Positions 35,353 through 46,002 of a DNA stretch of 46,143 nt are shown piece by piece (the stretch's first letter is position 1; each line of letters begins with the position of its first letter). Origin of the DNA: Bacteroidota bacterium (lineage in GTDB: Bacteria > Bacteroidota > Rhodothermia > Rhodothermales > JANQRZ01); assembly GCA_038746285.1 (NCBI GenBank), contig JBCDKT010000030.1, positions 1 through 46,143 of the forward strand, written 5' to 3'. The notes under the pieces were generated by a model that searched no databases, was not told the origin of the DNA, and saw only the letters and a list, made by a program, of their open reading frames with translations. Position numbers and translations under genes: made by a program.

Positions 35353-35997
35353 TTACGACCCCGCAGCGGCCGAGTCCCGGACGGCAGGTTCGCCGCGAAG
35401 CTGCCTCGCCCCAGCGCACGAACTCGGGCCGAGCTCGCGCTCCAACTCGAAGGTGAGCTGGAGCCCCGTGGCGAGCTGCGCGGCCGACAAACCGCCCTGC
35501 GCCAGCAGGCTCGCCATCGCGTCGCGCACGGTCTGCCGGTAGGAATCGACGAACGTGTAGTAGTTGCCCAGCCCGAGCGCCTGCTCGTACGACATGAGCC
35601 CGAGCGCGCCTGTCGCCTGCGCCGTTGCGTAGGCTGAACCCGTGACGAACGCCGAGTTGAACCCGCGCCACGACGGGATGCGCGCGAGCAGGTCCATCGC
35701 GTCGCCTTCCATAAACGCAGGATCGACAAACGCAGGATCGACGGCGGCGACGCTGTCGAGTTCGGCGATAACGCGCTCGTGGTAGGCCTGCGACCGCTCG
35801 ATCCGCCGGCAGTTCTGCTCCATCTCCGCCGCGAGGCTCTCCGTGGCGACCTCGACGCGGCGGGCGTCCAGAAAATGCTGCCGCACCTCGGCCGCCCCCA
35901 GCGCCAGCGTCACGCCGAGCACGACGGCAAACACCTCGAAGGCGAGCACGCGCCACGAGAACCGGGACCGCTTCGGCTGTCGCCGTCGGATGAGCAT
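35353..35997 (-). CDS. Membrane-anchored protein of unknown function
   Basis: This 214-residue protein has a basic N-terminus and one membrane helix (about 15-36; WRVLAFEVFAVVLGVTLALGA), followed by a helical, probably periplasmic part (EVRQHFLDARRVEVATESLAAEM...). The layout recalls DUF6090-like single-helix proteins of Bacteroidota; the family match is not certain. A 15-bp tandem duplication (35713-35742) encodes a doubled VDPAF. It is encoded directly upstream of recN on the same strand. Confidence 0.72.
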   Translation of the reverse strand: MLIRRRQPKRSRFSWRVLAFEVFAVVLGVTLALGAAEVRQHFLDARRVEVATESLAAEMEQNCRRIERSQAYHERVIAELDSVAAVDPAFVDPAFMEGDAMDLLARIPSWRGFNSAFVTGSAYATAQATGALGLMSYEQALGLGNYYTFVDSYRQTVRDAMASLLAQGGLSAAQLATGLQLTFELERELGPSSCAGARQLRGEPAVRDSAAAGS

Positions 35998-36022
35998 AGA
36001 GCGTACGTGCTAGGCAACAAGG

Positions 36023-36214
36023 TTAGCGTCCGATCTCCGACACGGACAAGCCCCGGCAGGTTTTCCGGGCGAGCACATTCGGCACTTCGGTATGGCGCGG
36101 CACGGCTTCGGTCTCACCGGTGCGCGGGTTGGTCCATAGCGAATGGCTGCGGCCTTCCCGTTTGAGAACGCACCCGCTCTTGCGCAGGTGCTTCAGGAGC
36201 GCGTTCCGCTTCAC
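36023..36214 (-). CDS. hicA: HicA-type mRNA interferase toxin
   Basis: This 63-residue protein has the dsRBD-like HicA fold pattern: MKRNALLKHLRKSGCVLKREG, then the catalytic His24 region GRSHSLWTNP, followed by VPRHTEVPNVLARKTCRGL. HicA toxins cut mRNA until bound by HicB. It begins with a GTG that overlaps the stop codon of hicB (GTGA at 36211-36214), so the antitoxin gene comes first and the two are translationally coupled. The length is normal for HicA. Confidence 0.9.
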   Translation of the reverse strand: MKRNALLKHLRKSGCVLKREGRSHSLWTNPRTGETEAVPRHTEVPNVLARKTCRGLSVSEIGR

Positions 36215-36429
36215 GCCGCCACCGAGACCGTCGTGCGCTCGGCGTCGTCCGGCACCCCGCGCAGCCCGTCCTCGCGCCGGTCTTCCAGGATGAGCACAAT
36301 CGCGTCGGCGAGACTTTCGAGCGCTTCGTCGCGCGTTCGCCCCTGCCCGTTGGCGCCGGGTACTTCGGGCGCGTACGCGATGAACCACGCGCCGTCGCGC
36401 TCGATGATGGCCGTGAACTCGTGCTGCAT
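36211..36429 (-). CDS. hicB: HicB-type antitoxin
   Basis: This 72-residue protein has the partial RNase H-like fold of HicB: FTAIIERDGAWFIAYAPEVPGANGQGRTRDEALESLADAIVLIL. No C-terminal helix-turn-helix or ribbon-helix-helix domain follows, so it probably neutralises HicA without binding DNA itself. It precedes hicA, the reverse of the order in E. coli hicAB. Its start at 36429 lies beside an intergenic region rich in dispersed repeats. Confidence 0.9.
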   Translation of the reverse strand: MQHEFTAIIERDGAWFIAYAPEVPGANGQGRTRDEALESLADAIVLILEDRREDGLRGVPDDAERTTVSVAA

Positions 36430-36526
36430 CGGTGCTACCGCTTGGTTGTCGTTCGGACCGTGCCCCCAATGTACGTCCCAGAAGTCGGCGCATCCGCCTG
36501 ACCCTGTTTCGACCTCACCCTCACCT

Positions 36527-36626
36527 CACGTCATCCCGGCCCCAGAGCCGGGACCCACCGGCCAGCAACCCCTGTGGGTCCCCGCCTGCGCGGGACCGCG
36601 AAGCAGCGGCGTTAGCCCATGACGTG
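36527..36626. repeat. 100-bp palindromic dispersed element
   Basis: It is bounded by the 8-bp inverted repeat CACGTCAT (36527-36534) / ATGACGTG (36619-36626). Inside are a CCCGGC/GCCGGG hairpin (36535-36552), a GGTCCCCGCCTGCGCGGGACC hairpin-like segment resembling the hairpin of the terminal repeats, and the module GACCGCGAAGCAGCGGCG (36594-36611) shared with repeats at 20455 and 40612. Confidence 0.8.
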
Positions 36627-36664
36627 TGGAAAGGTGTGGAGCGAGAAGCCAAGCCTCTTTACGT

Positions 36665-36752
36665 TGTCATTGCGAGCGCAGCGAAGCAATCTCCTCGCAC
36701 CGGCAGTCCTGTGGAGATTGCCACGTCGGCCTGCGGCCTCCTCGCAATGACA
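36665..36752. repeat. 88-bp nested hairpin repeat (TCATTGCGAG type)
   Basis: The outer 12-bp perfect inverted repeat TGTCATTGCGAG (36665-36676) / CTCGCAATGACA (36741-36752) encloses an inner 9-bp repeat GCAATCTCC/GGAGATTGC (36686-36694 and 36713-36721). Sequences of this kind are, to my knowledge, widespread intergenic repeats in many bacteria. It ends 6 nt before the stop of the small gene at 36759 and may act as its 3' structure. Confidence 0.85.
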
Positions 36753-36758
36753 GGTTGT

Positions 36759-37094
36759 TCAGATAGAGTTGAGGTCCTCCCGGTTTCGGACGACGAGTCG
36801 GGAATGCTGTGCCATTGCTAGGACTGTTTCTATTTCTACGGCAAGACGCCCCTTCTTTGCTTCTACCTCGACGAAGGTGACAGACGAGCCAGGATCGGAG
36901 GCAACTCGGAGCGGGAGCTGCCCAACATCACCCAGCGGGTACGCGAACCACTTGTCACGTTCCACGTCGGTTCCTACCAACCCAATGCGTATAGCGTCGG
37001 CGTCCGAGTCATCAAACTCGTACTCGACGAGGCTCGCCATGAAGTCGAGCGCCGGGAGCAGGTTCTCTTTGAATAACCAGTTCCTCACCACCAC
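36759..37094 (-). CDS. Small protein of unknown function downstream of secA
   Basis: This encodes about 111 residues from a GTG at 37094 (further GTGs at 37091 and 37088), 5 nt after the secA stop. It reads NWLFKENLLPALDFMASLVEYEFDD, then RIGLVGTDVERDKWFAYPLGD and VTFVEVEAKKGRLAVEIETVL, a plausible small alpha/beta protein. It has no signal peptide, membrane helix or recognisable motif. Its base composition is lower in GC than secA, and a dispersed repeat adjoins the 3' end, so it may be an acquired gene rather than a true secA partner. I do not recognise the family. Confidence 0.6.
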   Translation of the reverse strand: MVVRNWLFKENLLPALDFMASLVEYEFDDSDADAIRIGLVGTDVERDKWFAYPLGDVGQLPLRVASDPGSSVTFVEVEAKKGRLAVEIETVLAMAQHSRLVVRNREDLNSI

Positions 37095-37099
37095 GGCTC

Positions 37100-40576
<3,477 letters not shown>

Positions 40577-40910
40577 GGGGGAGGGCTATTCGCTGATTAG
40601 CTGATTGGCTGCGCCGCTGCTTCGCGGTCACTGATTGGGTGATTGGGAGGTCAAATCACCCAATCGGCGAATCAGCCAATCACTCAATGAGGTCGGGGGC
40701 TGCGTTTTTGCATCGTGGCGGGGTCCTGGACCGGTCGTACCTTAGTGCTTCGGCCCCCACCGGACAGACTGGCAGAAACTACAACGACACGCGGCGCTTA
40801 TCGGCCCAGGGTACTGTCTCCACGCGCTCTTGCAAACAGGATACCGGACGCGCCGGCACCCTCCTCGTTTCGGCGTGTACCCTTTCGTTCTTCAACGCGT
40901 TCCTGTGCCG
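40577..40910. other. 334-bp intergenic region between secA and porQ
   Basis: The secA side holds a palindromic repeat (40586-40690). The remaining 220 bp lead into the porQ start; I see no gene, clear promoter box or stable terminator there. Confidence 0.6.
40586..40690. repeat. GATTGG-type palindromic repeat
   Basis: A 12-bp stem GATTGGGTGATT (40633-40644) / AATCACCCAATC (40654-40665) is nested within further pairing GATTGGCT (40603-40610) / AGCCAATC (40674-40681). Between them lies the reverse complement of the module GACCGCGAAGCAGCGGCG (40612-40629), also found in two other repeats of this window. Confidence 0.82.
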
Positions 40911-41885
40911 ATGTCTACGCTGCGCCTCGCTGCCGTCTCGCTCTTCCTCCTCTGCACCGCCGCCGCAGCGGCCTTGGCGCAGCCGAGCCGGCTGACCGGG
41001 TTCGGGCTGCTGCGGCTGGAGCCGTCGGCGCGGGCGACGGCCCTCGCCGGGGCCTACGGGGCCGGGCCGGGCGGTGACGTGAACGCCCTCTTCGCCAACC
41101 CGGCCCTCCTCGACGAGACGAGCCACCGGCGGCTCTCGGTGAGCTACCTCAACCACCTCGCTGACATCAACGCGGGGTTCGCCGCCTACGGGCACCACAC
41201 CGAGCGGCTCGGCGGGACACTCGGCGGTGCGGTCCGCTTCCTCTCTTACGGCGACTTCGAGCGCGCCGACGCCGACGGCACCCGCGCGGGCGACACCTTC
41301 GGCGCGTCGGAGGCGATCCTGACCCTTGCCTACGCCCGCCCGGCCGGCGAGCGCCTCCACCTTGGCGCGAGCGCGCACGCGGTGTTCTCGTCGATCGACG
41401 ACGCGAGCGCGCAGGCGTTCGCCATCGACCTCGGGGCGACCTACCGCCTGCCGGAGCGGGGGTTCGCGCTCAGCGCCTCGCTCCGCAACCTCGGCGTCGT
41501 CGCGGGCAACCTGGGCGCGGAGGACGACGTGCTGCCGCTCGACCTGCGCTTCTCGGTCTCGAAGCAGCTCCAGTACGTTCCGATCCTGATCACGGTCGCG
41601 GGCTACGACCTGACCTCGTTCGAGAACGAGAACGGCTCGGCGCTCAACGAGATCGCCCGGCACCTGTCGGTCGGGGGCGAGCTTCGGTTCGGCGCGCCGT
41701 TCGCCGTGCGCGTGGGCTACAACCACCGCCTCCACGAGGAGCTTTCGACCGGCGAGCGGCTGGACCTGGCCGGGCTCGGGCTAGGCTTCGGGCTGAACCT
41801 GCGGCGCTTCGGGTTCGACTACGCCTACAACGCGTGGAGCTCGTTCGGCGGCCTGCACCACCTCACGCTGCGGACACAGCTGTGA
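40911..41885 (+). CDS. porQ: Type IX secretion system protein PorQ-like
   Basis: This 324-residue outer-membrane barrel has a signal peptide ending AAALAQ (about residue 24). FGLLRLEPSARATALAGAYGAGPGGDVNALFANPALLD matches the PorV/PorQ (FadL-like) opening, and LSVSYLNHLADINAGFAAYGHH plus RFLSYGDFERADADGTRAGDTFGASE are PorQ-type. The end LHHLTLRTQL closes the barrel. In other Bacteroidota PorQ acts with PorZ/PorU at the T9SS attachment complex. A divergent PorV/FadL-like paralogue is the alternative. The frame is open upstream, but the ATG at 40911 directly precedes the signal peptide. It would serve the T9SS cargo encoded at 5680, 7245 and 9211. Confidence 0.82.
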   Translation: MSTLRLAAVSLFLLCTAAAAALAQPSRLTGFGLLRLEPSARATALAGAYGAGPGGDVNALFANPALLDETSHRRLSVSYLNHLADINAGFAAYGHHTERLGGTLGGAVRFLSYGDFERADADGTRAGDTFGASEAILTLAYARPAGERLHLGASAHAVFSSIDDASAQAFAIDLGATYRLPERGFALSASLRNLGVVAGNLGAEDDVLPLDLRFSVSKQLQYVPILITVAGYDLTSFENENGSALNEIARHLSVGGELRFGAPFAVRVGYNHRLHEELSTGERLDLAGLGLGFGLNLRRFGFDYAYNAWSSFGGLHHLTLRTQL

Positions 41886-41889
41886 GTCG

Positions 41890-42306
41890 ATGTCCCGGTC
41901 GCGCTCGTACCTCCTGGCCTTTGCCGTCACTGTCGCACTGGTAGCCGTCGTCACTGCGGTTCTGCTTGACCGAAAGCCCCTTGTTCTCGCGGAGCACGTT
42001 GACGATTTCGACCGGCTCGCGGAACTCAGGATAGCATCCGAGGACAACAAACTCTGGCTTCGAGGTAGTTCTCTCGCACCGGGAGAAGCTAGAGACCTCA
42101 TGACTCGCCTGCGCCTAAGCGCTGTGAGAGTTGATCCAGCGAGCCCGGAGCCGGGAACGTGGATAGTGTGTGCCGTTGAGGGAGGCGGCTATGGTAGCCG
42201 CCGATCATTCCTTCTCCATTTAGACTCGACACGATCCAATAGGTCAGAGCCGGTTGCTCGGAGCAGTCTGGGCGGATGGTGGTACCAAGCAAACTGTTTT
42301 CCGTAG
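41890..42306 (+). CDS. Hypothetical membrane-anchored protein, lower GC
   Basis: This 138-residue protein has one N-terminal membrane helix or uncleaved signal (residues about 7-25; YLLAFAVTVALVAVVTAVLL). A small soluble domain (LAEHVDDFDRLAELRIASEDNKLWLRGSS... to LGGWWYQANCFP) with two cysteines follows. It starts 4 nt after the porQ stop. GC is well below that of porQ. A near-copy of the porQ 3' end lies beyond it at 42349-42372, suggesting it was inserted there. No family is recognised. Confidence 0.7.
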   Translation: MSRSRSYLLAFAVTVALVAVVTAVLLDRKPLVLAEHVDDFDRLAELRIASEDNKLWLRGSSLAPGEARDLMTRLRLSAVRVDPASPEPGTWIVCAVEGGGYGSRRSFLLHLDSTRSNRSEPVARSSLGGWWYQANCFP

Positions 42307-42543
42307 CGCACAGGTAGGGCCTTTTCACGCTACAGGCGTAGCCTCGGACTCATGCTGCGGACCCAGCTCTGAGGCGGAATCTGGCCGCTCATGCCTGGAC
42401 CGGTGGACCTCCACGAACGCCCCACGCGTAGGCGGTTTTCGCACCTCAGCCCTCTCTCGGCGCTCGGCTGGCGTATCATCACTCTGACATGTCACCACCG
42501 CACGGGGGCACGCGGCATCCGCAATGCTCGCCCCTGAGGTCTC

Positions 42544-43524
42544 ATGCGCACCTCTCTCACGCAGATCCGCCAAAAGTACGCAGCCCTCCAGACGGAGCGG
42601 GTGGCGCGGCGCCGTGCCTTCGACCCCGAAGAGGCGCTGCTGATCTTCAGCGACCCGCGCGGCGGCAGCACATGGATCGCTGAGGTGCTGCACCACATCC
42701 CGCGCACGGCGGTCGTGTGGGAGCCGCTCCACGTCCGGGAGGTGCCGGCGTTCCGGGAGATCGGCTTCAAGTGGCGCCAGTACATCCCCGAGGACGCCGC
42801 ATGGGAGGCGGCCCGCGAGACGTTCGACCGGCTCTTTCGCGGGGCGCTCCTCAACCGCTGGACCTGCCGCGTCTCCGACTGGCGCGCCATCACCCGTGCC
42901 GAGCGGCTGCTTGTCAAGTTCGTCCGCGGCAACGCGCTCTTGCCCTGGCTGACCGGGCAGTTCGCCTTTCGCCGCCCGCCCGTGCTCCTCGTCCGCCACC
43001 CCTTCGCGGTCGTCGCGTCCCAGATGCTGTACTTCTCGTTTGAGAAGCAGAAGACGCCGCCCTCGCAGTGGCGGGGCTTCGGCCGGCCGCCGACGGGGCG
43101 CTTCAACGACCTGTTCCACGAGCACGCCGCCTACCTGAAGACCCTCGAGACGCTCGACGAGGTGCTGCTGGCGCAGTGGTGCCTGACGACGCTGCCTACG
43201 CTCCGCCACCCGGCCAACAACGAGCGCTGGCTCACGGTCCACTACGAGACGATGCTCCTGGAGCCCGAGGCTGTCGTGGAGCGCATCTTCGCGGCGTGGG
43301 ACTTCCCCGTGCCGCCCGGCGTGGTGGCGCAGCTTTCCCAGGCCAGCTCCACGACCAACAAGGCCACGTTCCAGCAGGGGGCCGAAGCGCAGCTCGCCAA
43401 GTGGCAGCGGCAGTTCGACCCCGAACAGATTCGCCGGATGCGCGCCGTGCTCGACTACTTCGAGGTCGAGGTCTACGACGAAGGATTAATGCCGCGTCTA
43501 CCGCCGGGCGTACCCACAGCCTAG
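42544..43524 (+). CDS. Sulfotransferase family protein, copy 1
   Basis: This 326-residue protein has the PAPS-dependent sulfotransferase layout: the 5'-phosphosulfate loop FSDPRGGSTW (residues about 35-44) and the 3'-phosphate motif LVRHPFAVVASQ (around 149-159). Conserved blocks are EPLHVREVPAF, LTVHYETMLLEPE and a C-terminal FQQGAEAQLAKWQRQFDPEQIRRM. The acceptor is unknown: a sugar, lipid or peptide. It is followed 41 nt later by a full-length paralogue with motifs at identical residue positions, so the pair arose by tandem duplication. It has no signal peptide and should be cytosolic. Confidence 0.88.
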   Translation: MRTSLTQIRQKYAALQTERVARRRAFDPEEALLIFSDPRGGSTWIAEVLHHIPRTAVVWEPLHVREVPAFREIGFKWRQYIPEDAAWEAARETFDRLFRGALLNRWTCRVSDWRAITRAERLLVKFVRGNALLPWLTGQFAFRRPPVLLVRHPFAVVASQMLYFSFEKQKTPPSQWRGFGRPPTGRFNDLFHEHAAYLKTLETLDEVLLAQWCLTTLPTLRHPANNERWLTVHYETMLLEPEAVVERIFAAWDFPVPPGVVAQLSQASSTTNKATFQQGAEAQLAKWQRQFDPEQIRRMRAVLDYFEVEVYDEGLMPRLPPGVPTA

Positions 43525-43565
43525 CGGCTGGCTCGGCCTCCCCGGGTATCCACCACCACCCCACC

Positions 43566-44540
43566 ATGCCCAACCGTCTAGCGCGCGCCCGCCGCCGCTA
43601 CCTCGACCTACAGCTTGCCCGGCTGGCCAAGCGCAACAGCTTTGCCCCGGAAGAGGCTCTGATTGTTTCGAGCTCGCCCCGGGGCGGTAGCTCCTGGCTC
43701 GCACAGACGCTGCACCAGATTCCCCGGACCGCCTTGCTGTGGGAGCCCCTCCACCTCCGCCACGCCGACGACTTCCGGGCGATCGGATTCGGCTGGCGCC
43801 AGCATATCCCGGAGGAGGCTGAGTGGCAGGAGGCGCGCCGGGCACTCGAGCGCCTGTTTCGGGGCAATGTCCTGAACGATTGGATACGGCGCGGAGCCAG
43901 CGTGCGCGAACTGGCAGCAGCCGACCGTGTGCTGGTCAAGTTCGTCCGGGCCAACCGCCTGCTGCCGTGGCTGACGAAGCAGTTTGCTTTCCGCCGCCGT
44001 CCCCTCTTCCTGGTCCGCCACCCCCTCGCGGTGGCGGCGTCGCAGGCCGTGCGGTTTCCCCCCCGGCTGAACCGGTTTGCCGACCACCGCCTCGCTGACT
44101 ACGAGCGTCCGCACGGGGCCTTCCTCCAGACGCTTGGCACATGGGAGGAAATCCTCGCGGCGACGTGGTGCCTGACGATGCTGCCTACCCTTCGCCACCC
44201 GGCAAACAACGAGCGCTGGATCACGGTCACCTACGAACACCTGCTGGTCGAACCCCGGCAGACGCTGGAGCGCATCTTCGACGCGTGGGCTATGCCGATG
44301 CCGCCGCACGTCTTGGATGCTGTCCGCGAGCCCAGCTCCACGACAAACGAGGCGACCTTCCTCCAGGGGGCCGAAGCGCAGCTCGGCAAGTGGCAGCAGC
44401 AGTTCGACGCGGAGCAGATCCGCCGGCTGCGCGCCGTGCTCGACTACTTCGAAGTCGAGTTCTACGATGAAGGACTGATGCCGTGCGCGGCGGCATTCGG
44501 CGACCAGGTCCCCACGCCAGAGGCCAGGGTGCTAGTTTGA
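43566..44540 (+). CDS. Sulfotransferase family protein, copy 2
   Basis: This 324-residue paralogue of the preceding gene has the 5'-PSB loop SSPRGGSSW and the 3'-PB motif LVRHPLAVAASQ at the same residue positions (about 37 and 149). Shared blocks include RTALLWEPLHLRHADDF, LPTLRHPANNERW and SSTTNEATFLQGAEAQL. Divergence is concentrated in the middle (residues about 110-125 and 160-190), where the acceptor pocket would be expected, suggesting different substrates. The start MPNRLARARRRYLDL lies 41 nt after copy 1. The C-terminus is about 12 residues longer past the shared YDEGLMP motif. Confidence 0.88.
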   Translation: MPNRLARARRRYLDLQLARLAKRNSFAPEEALIVSSSPRGGSSWLAQTLHQIPRTALLWEPLHLRHADDFRAIGFGWRQHIPEEAEWQEARRALERLFRGNVLNDWIRRGASVRELAAADRVLVKFVRANRLLPWLTKQFAFRRRPLFLVRHPLAVAASQAVRFPPRLNRFADHRLADYERPHGAFLQTLGTWEEILAATWCLTMLPTLRHPANNERWITVTYEHLLVEPRQTLERIFDAWAMPMPPHVLDAVREPSSTTNEATFLQGAEAQLGKWQQQFDAEQIRRLRAVLDYFEVEFYDEGLMPCAAAFGDQVPTPEARVLV

Positions 44541-44575
44541 GCAGGTCCATGCCCTCTCACCCTACGCCTTCCACC

Positions 44576-45061
44576 ATGCGCTCTCTGTTCCTGCTCCTCG
44601 CCCTCGTCCTCGGTGCCGGGGCGTGCTCCAATCCACCCCGCGATGAACCCCCGGACGACGCCGCAATGGAGGACGAGGTACCAATGGAGGGGACTGCCGA
44701 GGCGATGACCGGCGAACCGTTTGCGGTGGAAGCCGGGAGCACCGTCCGCCTCACCGAGGAGGGCGTAAGTGTGCGCTTCGACGAGGTGGTCTCCGACAAC
44801 CGCTGCCCGGCCAACGTCAACTGTGTGCAGGCCGGCGAAGCCCAGGTCCGGTTCACCCTCGTCGACACCGGGCAGGGCGACATCCCCTTCACGCTCCAGA
44901 TCGATGGCGGCATCACGGAGGTACAGGACATCGAGCGTTACCAGTTCGAGCGGGCCGACCGCTTCGTGGTGGCGTTGCTGCTGCTCCAGCCGTACCCCGG
45001 GCACGGAGAAGACGAGATGCCCATGACGGCGACCCTGGAGATGCGCCGCCTGACGCGGTGA
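44576..45061 (+). CDS. Predicted lipoprotein with CPxxVxCVxAGEA motif
   Basis: This 161-residue protein has a signal peptide with lipobox LGAGAC (Cys17), an acidic linker (residues about 20-45) and one beta-sandwich-like domain. The pair NRCPANVNCVQAGEAQVRF is a motif I associate with small secreted Bacteroidota proteins; the two cysteines probably form a disulfide. The function is unknown. The ATG at 44576 precedes the signal peptide; an ATG at 44549 is also in frame. Its stop overlaps the GTG start of the next gene (45058-45061), so both lipoproteins are coupled. Confidence 0.82.
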   Translation: MRSLFLLLALVLGAGACSNPPRDEPPDDAAMEDEVPMEGTAEAMTGEPFAVEAGSTVRLTEEGVSVRFDEVVSDNRCPANVNCVQAGEAQVRFTLVDTGQGDIPFTLQIDGGITEVQDIERYQFERADRFVVALLLLQPYPGHGEDEMPMTATLEMRRLTR

Positions 45062-45996
45062 GGGCCGCGCGCTGCCTGGCCCTCGCGCTCCTGCTCGCAG
45101 GGTGCAGCACCCGCCTGCCGGAGTCAAGCGGCCTGACGCTGACCGGAGACACACTCGGCGTGCAGCCGTTCGGGCCGCGCTTTGAGGACGCCCGGGCGCT
45201 GGCGGCCGATCCGTCGGGGCGGCTCTACGTCGTAGATGCCGGGGCGGCGGCAGTGCAGACCCTCGCGCCGGACGGGCGTCTGCTGGCGACGCTCGGCGGG
45301 CCGGGCACGGGCGACTACGCCTTCCTCGACCCGGCCGACGTGGACCCGACGAACGGCCTCGTGCTCGCCGTCGCCGACGCCGGCAACGGGCGCATCCAGC
45401 GGTTCTCGTTCGACGGCCAACTCGTCGAGACCCTGCGCGTGGCACCGGACCTCGACGAGACGGACGGCCCGCGCTCCAGCCGCTTCGGCGCACCCGACGA
45501 CGGCGGCGACACGAGCGAGACTGGAGCCGGGCGGCCCGTAGCCGTCGCCTCGGCAGTCACGGGGGAACTGTTTGCGGTCGAAGAACTGCGCGGCGTGGTG
45601 CTGCGGTGGAATGACCGCGAGCGCTCCGTCCGGGTCGTCGGCGGAATCGAGGCGGGCGCCGGTGCGCTGCGCGGACCGGTTGGCCTCGCGCTCGGGCCCG
45701 ACGGCCGCCTGTTCGTCGCCGACCGGGGGCACGCCGCCGTGCTCGTCTACGACGCCTTCGGGTCGTACCTCCGCCGGATCGCGAGCGGCGTGGCGCGCGA
45801 CATCCGGGCCGTCGGGGTGATCGGCGAGCGGCTCGTGCTGGTGCTGCCCCGGCAGGCGCTCGTCTACGGCCTGGACGGGCGGCAGCGCCGCGTCCTCGCC
45901 TTCGACCTCGCCGAGCCGCTCGTGGACGCTGCTGGTGCAGAGGACGGCCTCGTGCTGCTGACCTCGACGCGTCTCTACCGCGCCGCGCTTCCGTGA
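45058..45996 (+). CDS. NHL-repeat beta-propeller lipoprotein
   Basis: This encodes a 312-residue protein starting with a GTG that overlaps the upstream stop (GTGA). A lipobox (LLLAGC, Cys16) marks it as a lipoprotein. Repeated NHL-type blades follow: ALAADPSGRLYVVDAGAAAVQ, VLAVADAGNGRIQRFSFDG, PVGLALGPDGRLFVADRGHAAV, with weaker ones towards the end. The propeller is probably six-bladed and acts in protein or ligand binding at the outer membrane. No enzymatic residues are evident. The right terminal repeat begins 6 nt after the stop. Confidence 0.85.
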   Translation: MRAARCLALALLLAGCSTRLPESSGLTLTGDTLGVQPFGPRFEDARALAADPSGRLYVVDAGAAAVQTLAPDGRLLATLGGPGTGDYAFLDPADVDPTNGLVLAVADAGNGRIQRFSFDGQLVETLRVAPDLDETDGPRSSRFGAPDDGGDTSETGAGRPVAVASAVTGELFAVEELRGVVLRWNDRERSVRVVGGIEAGAGALRGPVGLALGPDGRLFVADRGHAAVLVYDAFGSYLRRIASGVARDIRAVGVIGERLVLVLPRQALVYGLDGRQRRVLAFDLAEPLVDAAGAEDGLVLLTSTRLYRAALP

Positions 45997-46002
45997 CCTC
46001 TG

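Larger units (their letters stand above)
36430..36758. other. 329-bp intergenic region holding two dispersed repeats
   Basis: There is no gene I can support here. The region holds a 100-bp palindromic element (36527-36626) and an 88-bp nested hairpin (36665-36752). The hicB promoter is expected near 36430-36520, but no clear boxes are seen. Confidence 0.7.

Noticed and set aside
36432-36821. 129-codon frame between hicB and the gene after secA
   Set aside because: It crosses two dispersed repeats and overlaps the opposite-strand small gene.
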